From Ampullaceana balthica (lineage: Eukaryota > Mollusca > Gastropoda > Lymnaeidae): a stretch of 64,000 nt of DNA. The position numbers and the translations under genes are program-made. The stretch is taken from NCBI GenBank assembly GCA_944989445.1, contig CALYLW010000016.1, positions 4,409,765-4,473,764 on the forward strand, given 5' to 3'. How positions within the stretch are numbered: position 1 is the first letter of the stretch; every line of letters begins with the position of its first letter. This document shows, in pieces, positions 46,656-58,867 of the stretch. The notes under the pieces were generated by a model. That model did no database searches. It saw only the letters and a list, made by a program, of their open reading frames with translations, and had not been told where the DNA came from.

Positions 46656-47069
46656 ATTATTTTCTCTAGTTTAACTGCTAATGCTGTCTATTTAAAAGAG
46701 GACATTATTTTCTATAGGTAAGAATTCAGGTGGAATCATTTTATCATGGTCAGACACAACTAGCAAATAATCAATTTTTAATGACAGTACAATGACATCA
46801 CAATCTAAAAATAAAATATTTCATGTTTACTTTCTGCTGAAACTTCCACCACCAAATGTGTAAAGCTTGATATCATTTACCAATAGTTTTAATCCTGAGG
46901 TAATCAAAGGTAAACTTCCTATTTACACGAGAAGTAAACAACACTATGATTATTTGCCCATGTGTCAACACTGTGTATGAGTGTTTTGCTAGTGTGTCTT
47001 GTGTGTCCATGTGTTTTGTCTGTGTACTTTTGTGTCTAATGCATCCTGTGTGTCATAGACCATTGTATC

Positions 47070-48219
47070 ATGTGACCTAATTAAACCGCCAGCTTGTAGA
47101 TCACTGGTGAACTTTGTAGTACAACAAACTTATACCAAACAATAACACTAAACGCCACAGTGATCTAACGTACTCATTGAACCACCAGCTTGTAGATCAC
47201 TGGTGAACTTTGTAGTACAACAAACTTATACCAAACAATAACACTAGATGCCACAGTGATCTAACGTACTCATTGAACCACCAGCTTGTAGATCACTGGT
47301 GAACCTTGTAGTACAACAAACTTATACCAAACAATAACACTAGATACCACAGTGATCTAACGTACTCATTGAACCACCAGCTTGTAGATCACTGGTGAAC
47401 TTTGTAGTACAACAAACTTATACCAAACAATAACACTAAACGCCACAGTGATCTAACGTACTCATTGAACCACCAGCTTGTAGATCACTGGTGAACTTTG
47501 TAGAACAACAAACTTATACCAAACAATAACACTAAACACCACAGTGATCTAACGTACTCATTGAACCACCAGCTTGTAGATCACTGGTGAACCTTGTAGT
47601 ACAACAAACTTATACCAAACAATAAGATACCACAGTGATCTAACGTACTCATTGAACCACCAGCTTGTAGATCACTGGTGAACTTTGTAGTACAACAAAC
47701 TTATACCAAACAATAACACTAGATGCCACAGTGATCTAACGTACTCATTGAATCACCAGCTTGTAGATCACTGGTGAACTTTTTAGTACAACAAACTTAT
47801 ACCAAACAATAACACTAAACACCACAGTGATCTAACGTACTCATTGAACCACCAGCTTGTAGATCACTGGTGAACCTTGTAGTACAACAAACTTATACCA
47901 AACAATAAGATACCACAGTGATCTAACGTACTCATTGAACCACCAGCTTGTAGATCACTGGTGAACTTTGTAGTACAACAAACTTATACCAAACAATAAC
48001 ACTAGATACCACAGTGATCTAACGTACTCATTGAACCACCAGCTTTTAGATCACTGGTGAACCTTGTAGTACAACAAACTTATACCAAACAATAACACTA
48101 AACGCCACAGTGATCTAACGTACTCATTGAATCACCAGCTTGTAGATCACTGGTGAACTTTTTAGTACAACAAACTTATACCAAACAATAACACTAAACG
48201 CCACAGTGATCTAACGTAC
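47070..48219. repeat. Minisatellite, 96-base unit, about 12 copies, built on the donor of exon 48220-48372
   Basis: On the gene strand each unit contains GA|GTACGTTAGATCACTGTG, the same as the start of the intron after exon 48220-48372 (GAGA|GTACGTTAG). The unit nearest the exon is the real donor. Other parts carry CACCAGCTTGTAGATCACTG. Two truncated units lack CACTA near the middle. Confidence 0.95.
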
Positions 48220-48372
48220 TCTCCCACTCCAGATCTCCTGTATCACTTTCATTCTCCGCCTCATCATCCTCATCCTCCTCTTCCTCCAGACCGTCATCAT
48301 CGGCAGCGATGGCTTTAAGAAATGAAGAGTCGGGGACAATCTTCTTACGGTGTGGATCCACCGCTGGGGGTT
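48220..48372 (-). CDS. PRUNE2: PRUNE2-like exon: acidic linker with LEWEND (kinesin-binding-like) motif
   Basis: Acceptor CTCCCCCACACAG, donor GGGAGA|GTACGT. It encodes PPAVDPHRKKIVPDSSFLKA, then an acidic run (DDDGLEEEEDEDDEAENESD) and TGDLEWE, with the following codon split by the splice (A|AT, Asn). Caytaxin carries ELEWED, a W-acidic motif that binds kinesin light chain; here the joined sequence reads LEWEND just before DTPV, at the same place relative to the BCH domain. The binding is inferred from caytaxin. Phase in two, phase out one. Confidence 0.88.
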
Positions 48373-48379
48373 CTGTGTG

Positions 48380-48835
48380 GGGGAGAAAAAAAAACATTTT
48401 CAAATATGGAGGATGTGTCCCGAACCAAAAGTGAATTTGGTGAATTAATGAGCTAGTCATCCAAGGGACAACACTGGGGCCTGGAGGGATATTACTTCAC
48501 TTATCATTCAGAGTTATCATTCTTTACTGGGTTATACAACAAAGATGGTGAGTAGTAGCCCATTGATGTTTAATGTTTTCTCAGGCAAGAAGATTATCTA
48601 ATTCCCTAAGTCAACAAGAGTTATTCTTGACTGTGTAGTAAATGTCAACAACCAGTATTTTTGTTGTGCCATATTATTTAGTTTATTGTATTCTCTGTCA
48701 ACAAGATTTACAGGGGCAAAATACTGTTTAATGATGTATTTTTATTTTATTTACAATGTTTCAAAAACAGTTCATGTTTAGTGTTTTAAGGGAATAAAGG
48801 CACAATCACAGTCAATGTTTTGTTTTGGGTCACTA
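48380..48835. other. Intron sequence without recognised features
   Basis: Nothing seen. Confidence 0.4.
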
Positions 48836-48837
48836 AC

Positions 48838-49056
48838 AACTACCAATTGTATGAACTGAATGTACACTACCAATTGTATGAACTGAATGTACACTACCAA
48901 TTGTATGAACTGAATGTACACTACCAATTGTATGAACTGAATGTACACTACCAATTGTATGAACTGAATTTACACTACCAATTGTATGAACTGAATGTAC
49001 ACTACCAATTGTATGAACTGAATGTACACTACCAATTGTATGAACTGAATGTACAT
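48838..49056. repeat. Minisatellite, 26-base unit, 8 copies
   Basis: Core CCAATTGTATGAACTGAATG; perfect copies except one T. Confidence 0.95.
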
Positions 49057-49452
49057 TTTACACTTTTTTAATATTTGAGCCCATACACATGTATATTAGT
49101 TCTTAAATCATTTTTATTTAAATTATTTACAAGATTAAAATGTAGAATAAGTCATAGAAAACTAGAAATAGCTATCTAAATAAAATGTTAAAATGAGTCA
49201 TAGAAAACTAGACGTATCTATCTAAATAACAAGTGAATGTATCCACCAATCACTATCAATGATAGAAGCAGATTTGAAATTCCATTGCTGACATCAGCTG
49301 AGTTACAGCAAATTGAGAAAAATAAGACTGGGACTTAAATGCAAGACAAGGATTCTTAAAAATATTTACCTCATGCCCATAAAGATATTTATACCATAAA
49401 CAAAGACTGAGTTCCCTATGTCCTTGACCTACGATAACAAAGAATGAGTTAC

Positions 49453-49519
49453 CTATTCCTGACTGTGCTGCCATCTCTTGTATGTCATCATCCTGCCATT
49501 CCTCTGTGTACACAGCTCC
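49453..49519 (-). CDS. PRUNE2: PRUNE2-like short exon after the large exon
   Basis: Acceptor ATTATGTGTAG, donor GGAATAG|GTAACT. The 67 bases enter in phase 0 and leave with one base, encoding GAVYTEEWQDDDIQEMAAQS and GI. It joins the large exon (…SFGSIK) to the acidic linker exon (G|AA gives Glu). Assigned by phase, splice sites and position; the peptide itself is not a known domain. Confidence 0.8.
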
Positions 49520-51200
49520 CTACACATAATAAACACAAATACATGAGTCAAAGTTGCTGACACATGACTAGACAATGATTAACCTTGTCTCTAGCACTGC
49601 AACAAGTCAACAGCTTGTGATTAATACCATCAATGTCATCAAGAAATTTTAAGGCCTATCTCACAGTCAAGTGATAAACTGTTAGTAGCAAATGTTTTAT
49701 CTGTGATACACGCCCTTAATGTGGACCAGTGCTTCTCAAGGGACCAAAATTTACCACGATGAAACATGTACATATTACAATAATAAAATTTGATAAAATC
49801 AAGTATTAATGACCCTAAGTAATTTTTTTGGTTGTTAAATTGAATAAACTAAGATACTCACATGCAAATAATAATTAAATATTATTTGGACAGTTATGAT
49901 AAGTCAAATATTTTAATGGGAAGCACTTTAATTTTTGAAAAAATTATTTAATGATTAAACAAATTTCCCTCTCTCTGTATAGACAGATAAGAATTAAGTT
50001 AGGAAAGGAATTTCCCTACACATTCAGTATGTATATGTATGGGGCTGCACCAGGACAATTTGTGTTGTACTAAAATAATTGTTTTCATGTTGCTCTCTTT
50101 TACTAGTTGATCAACATTCAGTGGAAGAAAACCTCATGAATTATTTTTTGAAATATTAGTGTTGATCTTGTTTAATTCAGAGTCTTTGAGTTGCATAATT
50201 TTGTTGAACTTGAAATAATTAGTTTTATCATTGTGGGACTTAGCATTATTAAACTATTTAAATTATATAAATAAAAACTGTTGTAGATTTTTGGTGAAAA
50301 GTTGATTAAAAGAAATGGGGGAAAAGGGAAATGTAGGAAAAAATAAAATGACATTAAAGACAACTCTAACTTAAACTAGTTTCAGTCATATATAAAGTCT
50401 TATATGACTCTAATTGTACTCTTCCTTCTAATCACAGACTAGAAGAAGAATTTCACATCACTTAAAAAACACAATTTTTATTTTTTCTATTTTGTTGTTT
50501 AGATATAATATGTGAAATTGTTTATATTAATGCTTGTAGCCAAATCTGGACACTGCAATTTATTTTAATCTCAGAGGCGCACATCTGAGCACTTATTGAA
50601 GTTAAACAAAGATTCATCTAATTATGTGGGGAAAAGAGGGATAACTCAGTGTTAAAAATCTTGGCAAATGGAGAAACATGATGTTAATAAAAGCAAAGGT
50701 AAAAACTCAGGGTTTTCAAACCAAGACTTACTAGCACAGACTAGACCATGCATATATTCGAAGATTTGGCTAATTAAACCTACAAAAAGAGTATCATATG
50801 AAGGTTTTCATATTAGTAGACATAAATTATTTATTCAATGTCACAGATAAAAACATGTTGATAGCCTTAAAGCCATCCGTAAAGGAAATCAACAGCATTG
50901 AATGCCAATAACCTGAACCTGTGTGATCAACAGCATTGAATGCCAATAACCTGAACCTTGTGATCAACAGCATTGAATGCCAATAACCTGAACCTGTGTG
51001 ATCAAAGTTATCATATTTTTAATACAATTTTGTGACCAGGTTTGTAGAAATAAATCATCTAAAGTTAGCTTGACATCCTTTACAGATGGCTTGTTAATTC
51101 AAGACGCTCAACTCTGAAATAATAGAAACCCAAGACACAAACATTTTAATATATATATATATATTTAAGGAATAGAGCAAACAAAAAACACCACACAAAC
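49520..51200. other. Intron, with a small 38-base triplication
   Basis: AT-rich. Three copies of ATCAACAGCATTGAATGCCA with spacing of 37-38 bases at 50889-51003. An (AT)n run at 51152-51166 lies just downstream (gene sense) of the large exon. Confidence 0.6.
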
Positions 51201-54200
51201 CTTTATAGAGCCGAATGATGTGCTAGACAGATTGCGTGCATGCGTGTGTATGGATGTCAGGGGGTCAGAGGTCACAGGATGAGGTAGCAGGAGCTGCTCA
51301 CGGGTCAACTGTTCAGTGTTTGGGTCAGTGGCCATGCTGGGGTCAGGCTTAGGGGTCAGGTCAAGGTCATTGTCCACATGACAAGTTAAGGGGTCAAGGT
51401 CATCCAAGTGCCCCTGGGCCTGGACAGCCCTAAAAGCTGACAGTGTGGTTATTGAGCTGAGCGAGGGCTCACCACTGTGCCTGGCATGTTGCTCATGATC
51501 TGATATGTTAGGGAGGGAATGGTTAGAAGGAGACAAGGAAGTGGGTTCAACAGAAGCAGGTGAGGAGCATGGCAAGTTAAACAACTGCAAGTCACGATCG
51601 GCCACCAAGATGGTTTCCTCTGCCGACTCGATAATCTTTCCCACCTGGGCACGTTGGACGGTCAGATTAACATCCTCCATTGATGTCAGAGGCAGTGAAG
51701 TGGTGTCATCGCCATCGTCCCCCAGTACACTGATGCGCCCGGCGGTCGTATTGAAAACTTCTTTTCTCTTCACCTGAGGGCTTCTGCCTTCAGCCGTGAC
51801 AGATGATGATGGTGAGCTGTCACTCACAGGCTCTTCCTCGGGTGCTTGTTCGGAAAAGTCCTCCCCTGAGGGCGGGGGAGACCAAGACGTTGAGTCCTGA
51901 GAGTGTAAAGGTGGAGGCGGAGATCTCAGGTGTGACCTGGATGATGACTGAATGTTGAAATCTCCGATTTCATCATCAAAATCTTCAGAGAAGCTTACTC
52001 GTATCTTCTTCCTAGACTTTGTCGCTGCCCGCTTCATTTCCTCAAATGTGTCCTCCTGATCTTTCTCTTCAACTTCAAACAAAATTGTCTCAGTGGGAGC
52101 AGTCACCTCAATCTCTGTCCGTACCGCCTCAACACCCTCATTGATGAGGTCCTGTGCCTCCACACCCTCATTGATGAGGTTCTGTGCCTCAACATCCACT
52201 GAAGGTTCCTCCTTCCATTCTACACAACCATTATTGTTGGCTTCTGTATCCTCCAGTTCTTGTCCCAGCCTCCTCCTGTAGCCCTCCATGCTTTCTTCCT
52301 CCTCCTCCTCATCAGTTCTGTTACAGTACTCCTCACTGCTGACTTTACGGAAGCTCTCCCCCTCCACCACCTCCTTGTCTGCGTCTGTTATTTTGGTAAA
52401 AGATGCGTCAATGATATCCAGGTTGCCTTGCAGTGGATCCATGTTAGGGAGATAATCTGTCTCAAGATCCTCAGGTTTTATGGAATTTTCATAATCCGAA
52501 TCTTCCATGCGCGAAGATCTGCGGGAGGAGTTATCTTCCCTTGAGAACCTTCTTGCTGGAAAATCTTCAGACTTTGAGAACTTCCGTCCTGGAAAAGATT
52601 CCATGACCTCTTCATCCTCAGCAGTTGGCATGTCTGAGGAAAGTTTTCTCTCTGGAAAGTTTGAAACAACTTCCCCTTCTAATATTGTCAACGTTAGGTC
52701 CTTTGACCTCCTTCTCTCTGTTGAAGAGGCAGATGAGTTCGAATCTATAGATGAGCCGAGGTACTTTTCTGAATCTGTGTTGAAGCCCAAGATTTTCTGC
52801 TCATTATTTGGGGGATCAGCAGATTCAAGGGTTTTTGGTGGAGGTTTAGAAACGCCAGATGTGGAGGGTTGTTCGCTGCTAGCCGGGAGCTGCCAGACAA
52901 CAGTCTTGGTTTTACCTGTCGGCCCGTTGTTCTCAAATCCAACGCCATTTTGATCTGCTTTCTCATCAAAATCATTCAAGACATTCTGGATGAGATCTCT
53001 GGCAAATTCAAATGCAAGTTCATTAAGAGCCTGGTCAATGAGAACATCCTCTGAGGGGTCCCCCTGCACGGCCAGCAACACCTCTGATAGCTCAGCAGAC
53101 ACTTCTCCATTGGTGGGTTGTTGATGGTTGCGGGACTCATCGCCAGCAGGTTGCTCAAGGTGATAATAATCATCATTGTCAGGTTGCTGTTGCGTGGCCT
53201 CCTCATCATCAACCATCACCATCATGTCTTCCTGCACTTCAAAGTTGCCAGTATTTACAAAGACCTCCTTGTTGGAGTTCATGAGGTCACAGCTGATGTT
53301 TGAATGACTTGATGCCCCCTCATCATCGCTGGCATCATTATTTTTGGTTTCATCCGTATGAGAGCTGTGCTCATCTTCATCATCAATCAAGTTCAGCACA
53401 GGCTGTTCCGCCCATTTAAGTCGACCCCCAGCTGTGGATTTCTCTATGTTTTTCTGGCTGACCTGCAATGCTGCAGCAACGCTTTGTGCAACTATACTCT
53501 CAGCAGCCTGGAAGAACGCGTGTTCTTCCACCGTTCGAAGTTGGCTGTCTTCCACAGGGGAAAATAACTCCTTATCAGCAAAACCATTGGGAATATGTCC
53601 TGTCTGTGTCACTTCCTGGTCTTCATTGGGGCCAGGGGGGCCTTTAGTGGGTGAGTCAACATGATTAAATACTGACCTCTTGGGGTCAGGGGGAGAGTCC
53701 ATGTGATTAAACACTGACCTCTTGGGATCCGGGTTACCAGAGGCACTTTCATCCGATTTGTTTGGGGCGAAGACGTCCGAGTCAGTTGTGTCCTTACGGG
53801 TCAGCATGGCTATCTCGTTCCTCATCAGCCCGGCCAGACCACTGGCCACGATATTCTCTGAGGGCGTGCCCACGTCTGTGCTGACACTCATCAGCGACTC
53901 CACATCCGACATGGTGTTCTGACTGTCTGATTGGCTGCTGGAGTGCCTGGCCTGGCGCACAGGGTGGTGGGAGTTTATGTTGACAGCCTCCTCCACCCCG
54001 TTGGTACCGTAGTGTCGCTTGCTGCTGTGCTCCACAGAGAGCCGTTCAGCTACTTCATTCAAGTCAGGTAACCTATTCTGAGTGTCCATCAGGTGGAGGC
54101 TATCCTTGTAGCTATTTTGGGGAGTGAATGGTTGAGGGCTATCCAAACTGGCTCCCCTTGAGCTTTTGGCACCAACATCAGGACTTCTGCAACCACCACT

Positions 54201-56009
54201 GTCATCACTTCCATGACTGCCACGACTTATGCGCCCAGAAGGACTTCCTCCATACATGGCTGACTGTTTGGCTTTTATCTTGGCGACCATTTCAGCACTG
54301 TTCATACTCGGCAAGCTGCTTCGAGCAAAAGCATCAAAATTACCTTCCACAAAACTGTTCTGAGGGGTGTACGGCACCTGGGGATCTATCGTGGCTCTTT
54401 TGGGGATCTCCTGGTTGGCTGTGGGGGACTTATTATGTGCCCCTTCTTCTGAGTTTGTGCCTACATCCACTCCACTGGTGGAGCAATCCAGTGACTCCAC
54501 CAGCCATTCAAACTGGGATCTCTTCTCATTGACCCTGTCCATGATATCAGAATTGGTCAGTTTTGGAATCTGGTAATCAGCAGACATGAAGTTGGAGGTC
54601 AAGTCCATGTAACTGTTTTGTGGCACGGCCGGGGATATCAAGGAACCTCCCCCCCCACTGCTACCCCCCTCCCCAACAAACAAACTCTCAAAGCTGTCGG
54701 CATCTTCGTTGTCCTCAAAGTTTCTCTTTGGGCCGCCATGTCCGGGAAGGGTGGCCTTTTTGGCTTGAATTCTCTTGACCATCTCTGAGCTGTTAAAACT
54801 TGGGAGCTGGGTTTCTTTGTAGTAGACTGCCCCAGATAACTCCATGTAGCTGTTGGGGGGCGTGTCTGGATAGCTGGGTACTTTAGACCCTTGACCAGAG
54901 GCTTGCCCTGATGCCGGCATGGAGGACAGGTCATAGGGACTGTCTACGTTGCCTGGACACAGGAGATCAAAAGGACTGTGGTGCTGAAGGACATCATCGG
55001 TCAGTGAACTCTCTGTGACATTCACAATGGCATTGTCACCTGGTGGTGAGGTTATGTCACTAGGTGACAGCATGTCAACTACTCCAGCTTGGTCTACAGT
55101 CGGCAGAGGCTGGCCATCATCTTCACTTTCATTGGCCAAGAGTTGTGGTTCTTCTTGCAAATAACTCAGGTTGGAACCTGCTTGGATCTCCACAGAACCA
55201 CTCTCACCATCCTGGGAAGGTTTCTTAAGGTCAAGGCCCAAGAGATCTGGCTCATCATCAGAGAACAGGTCAATGCTCTCAAGGTGGACTGATGGTTGAG
55301 TGACCAGCGCCCCGCTATCGCTGCGAGAATAATTTTCTGGACTGTGGTCAGCCCCAAAGTCGATGAGGTCGTTGACGAACTCATTTTTGATGGGGGAAAC
55401 ACCTCGACTGCTCTTGTCCTCAAAACTGGACACAAAATCTCCTGCCCCACTCCGGTTGGTCAGTTGACATTCATTGACAAGGTCCTGTCCAGATCTACCT
55501 TCTGCAGATGCAAGTCCTTCCTCACCACCGACTTTCTCCTCCTCCATGATGTCATCAAGGCCATCATTATACTCATCTCCATCGTCCTCTTCTCTCTTCC
55601 TGCCCAGGTCACTGTCACTACTCAGACTAGGAGAGATCAGAGCGTCCATGCCGACTGCGGCCAGATCAAATCTGTCCTGGGATGTCCGAAACTGGTCAGA
55701 CTGGAAGGTCTTGGCTAGGTTTATGTGTCGCCTGGTTTCTTCCTCAGAGTTGTCTCCCTTCTCTCCCGAGGAGCCTGATTCAAGTTTGGAGAAGGGAGTG
55801 AACTGTGCTGCACAACGTGAAGAATTGATGTTCTCTTCAGGTGTTGTCATTTCACCTGCTAGGAAATCCCTAACAAGTGGCAACACTGCTTTACGGGACA
55901 TCCGCAAGTTGTTCTGGACAAAGGCCGTGATATTTTCTACATGGCCAGGGAAGTTTAAAGGTTGGAGGTCAAGGCTGGGGTTTGTGGAACTCATTAGAAC
56001 ATCTGTGAG
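51201..56009 (-). CDS. PRUNE2: PRUNE2-like large central exon (1603 codons)
   Basis: Acceptor CTTCCATTGCAG|CTCACAG and donor TATAAAG|GTTTGT; both phase 0, 4809 bases open throughout. The first 50 or so residues (LTDVLMSSTNPSLDLQPLNF, then NITAFVQNNLRMSRKAVLPL) complete the prune/DHHA2 domain: prune proteins end with a GN/NN-x-x-x-SRKK-LLPLL segment. The rest is long, acidic and Ser-rich, as expected of the PRUNE2 middle, which is also encoded by one giant exon in vertebrates. Visible features: four degenerate units with TPQNSY-x-x-L followed about 20 residues later by LPS-x-NS-x-EMV-x-RI (54025-54885); a tandem pair DPKRSVFNHMDSPP (53655-53725); two amphipathic helices (53466-53501, 52980-53015); a cluster of R-x-x-S basophilic kinase-type sites (RKFSKSEDFPARRFSRED, 52500-52600); a duplicated VEAQ-LINEG (52120-52195). 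Soluble, no signal or membrane segment. Confidence 0.93.
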
Positions 56010-56389
56010 CTGCAATGGAAGATATCATTTGAAATTTATTTGGAGCGGACTTGAACTACTTTGACAGGTATTTAATGAACTAGTTATAATATGGTCTTCC
56101 AGACTCGATATCCCATTTTTTACTATGAGGCCAAATGAGTTTAAGATAGTGTTTTATTTTTACTTGCAAACCTGCAATTTAACTATAGAAGATATTAGAG
56201 AACATGAAGTTTAACTAACCTATGTGCTAAGCCAATAGACCTGCAGCTAAACTATGTTTTTAACAAACAAACCAGTAGTTTAACTGTTAAACTAGGTGCT
56301 AAACTAAACAAACCTTCAATTAAACATCTTATACTTAAAAACCAGCATTTAATCTAAGAAAAATCTCAACAAACTTGTTCAACATGTTA

Positions 56390-56900
56390 TACACTAACAC
56401 AAAAGTTGTTCAACATGTTATACACTAACAAACTTGTTGTTCAACCTGTTATACACTAACACACTTGTTGTTCAACATGTTATACACTAACACACTTGTT
56501 GCTCAACATGTTATACACTAACAAACTTGTTGCTCAACATGTTATACACTAACACACTTGTTTTTCAACATGTTATACACTAACACACTTGTTGTTCAAC
56601 ATGTTATACACTAACACACTTGTTGTTCAACATGTTATACACTAACACACTTGTTGTTCAACATGTTATACACTAACACACTTGTTGTTCAACATGTTAT
56701 ACACTAACACACTAGTTGTTCAACATGTTATACACTAACACACTTGTTGTTCAACATGTTATACACTAACACACTTGTTGTTCAACATGTTATACACTAA
56801 CACACTTGTTGTTCAACATGTTATACACTAACAAACTTGTTGTTCAACATGTTATACACTAACAAACTTGTTGTTCAACATGTTATACACTAACAAACCA
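56390..56900. repeat. Minisatellite, 33-base unit, about 15 copies
   Basis: Core TTGTTCAACATGTTATACAC; ends about 13 bases before (plus strand) the donor of exon 56913-57071. From 56010 to 56390 a few related CTAAACTA/TTTAACTA fragments only. Confidence 0.95.
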
Positions 56901-56912
56901 TATTTCTCTTAC

Positions 56913-57071
56913 CTGGTCTCTAAACACTGGATTAGGTGAGAAGACTGCAATGCGGCGCCGACGTATCCCAACATCCTCCACCTGAAATGTCATGATGATG
57001 ACCACATCAGCGGGTAGCGACTGGCAAAATTCTGAGGCATCATGGGAAAATTCAGGACTAGAAAGTAGATC
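56913..57071 (-). CDS. PRUNE2: PRUNE2-like exon: DHHA2 domain, second half
   Basis: Acceptor CTTTGTTTCAACAG, donor GACCAG|GTAAGA, phase 0 at both ends, 53 codons: DLLSSPEFSHDASEFCQSLP, ADVVIIMTFQVEDVGIRRRR, IAVFSPNPVFRDQ. Prune proteins have an AFCQ-x-x-x-x-DVLV-x-MTI segment followed by RQLAIF at this point, so the FCQS...DVVIIMTF...RRIAVFS match is convincing. Confidence 0.92.
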
Positions 57072-57124
57072 CTGTTGAAACAAAGCATTTATAATGTATT
57101 TAATAGCAATATAATTGTATCATG

Positions 57125-57950
57125 TGCTAAATCATAGTTATTGTTTAGTAAACACCATAGAATGTTAACATTGGGTCAACATCCATTCTCATTAGTAAAC
57201 ACCATAGAATGTTAACATTGGCTCAACATCCAATCTCATTAGTAGACACCATAGAATGTTAACATTGGCTCAACATCCAATCTCATTAGTAAACACCATA
57301 GAATGTTAACATTGGCTCAACATCCAATCTCATTAGTAAACACCATAGAATGTTAACATTGGCTCAACGTCCAATCTCATTAGTAAACACCATAGAATGT
57401 TAACATTGGCTCAACATCCAATCTCATTAGTAAACACCATAGAATGTTAACATTGGCTCAACATCCAATCTCATTAGTAAACACCATAGAATGTTAACAT
57501 TGGCTCAACATCCAATCTCATTAGTAAACACCATAGAATGTTAACATTGGCTCAACGTCCAATCTCATTAGTAAACACCATAGAATGTTAACATTGGCTC
57601 AACGTCCAATCTCATTAGTAAACACCATAGAATGTTAACATTGGCTCAACGTCCAATCTCATTAGTAAACACCATAGAATGTTAACATTGGCTCAACCTC
57701 CAATCTCATTAGTAAACACCATTAGAATGTTAACATTGGCTCAACGTCCAATCTCATTAGTAAACACCATAGAATGTTAACATTGGCTCAACATCCAATC
57801 TCATTAGTAAACACCATAGAATGTTAACATTGGCTCAACATCCAATCTCATTAGTAAACACCATAGAATGTTAACATTGGCTCAACATCCAATCTCATTA
57901 GTAAACACCATAGAATGTTAACATTGGCTCAACATCCAATCTCACTATTT
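57125..57950. repeat. Minisatellite, 47-base unit, about 17 copies
   Basis: Core ACCATAGAATGTTAACATTG, with CAACATCC/CAACGTCC variants. Starts about 55 bases upstream (gene sense) of the 57071 acceptor. Confidence 0.95.
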
Positions 57951-57989
57951 AGCTCATCACTGGCTCTACAAACATTTCAAACAAATAGC

Positions 57990-58100
57990 ACAACTAAAAC
58001 TATATTGTTGTATAAAATTAATGACAACTAAAACTATATTGTTGTATAACATTAATGACAACTAAAACTATATTGTTGTATAAAATTAATGACATTTAAG
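57990..58100. repeat. 34-base repeat, 3 copies
   Basis: Core ACTAAAACTATATTGTTGTA. Confidence 0.85.
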
Positions 58101-58129
58101 CACATTATAAACTAAAACAATGTGAATTA

Positions 58130-58560
58130 ATTAGGGCGGGTACTGATTACATTTTTTGTTCGATTAATCGTGAAAAATTAATCGATTAATTTAGATTAAT
58201 TATACAACGCATGTATAGATCCCGTTGAGTCGCGACTCATTATTTTCTTGAAATCAGTTAAATCGCGGTAATTCCTTGGCTCCCAAGTTTGTGACGTAAA
58301 ACAGCAAATTTGTTCTGCTATGTAAGAAATAAGGAAGAAAAAACTTTTTGTTTATTTATGCACGTCTAAATAACTAATAATAATACGAGGGAAAAGTATG
58401 TAAGTAACAAAAAAACATAAATTATTAATAAATCGGAAAACAAAATATATGAAATGTCTTCTTAAATTTTAATCCAATTTTAATAGATCAAATTAATTTT
58501 AATTGAATAAATTTCTTAACGATTAATTCTCATAGACATTCTTATAATTAACAACAGGAC
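58130..58560. mobile_element. Possible degraded hAT-like element (one end seen)
   Basis: TTAGGGCGGGTACTGATTAC followed by GATTAATCG-type subterminal motifs resembles hAT termini such as the one at 1586. No matching right terminus was found; the end coordinate is only where GATTAAT motifs stop. Confidence 0.35.
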
Positions 58561-58867
58561 ATTGGCATCTGATCACAGTGATAAAAAACACTTTCAAAAA
58601 GTGCAGAGAAAAATTGTCAAATAAAATGTGAATTTCCATTGGTCAAAACATGTCTAGTTCGGACTTTACTTATTGTACATAATGAAGTACATTTTTAAGC
58701 ATGAAAATTACTGATCTAATTAATATTTTGAGCCAGAAAAAAAAATAATTTTTTTGCATGTTCAGAGACATGACTACAAATATAATGAAAATGAAGAAAA
58801 GTGAATTTGTGACAAAATGTATTTGCTGATCTCAATCTAAATTAATTTTCATTACAATTAATTTTCC

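Noticed and set aside
52093..56064. Several plus-strand frames of 60-196 codons across the large exon
   Set aside because: Shadows of the 1603-codon minus-strand exon, which has matching splice phases and domain content.
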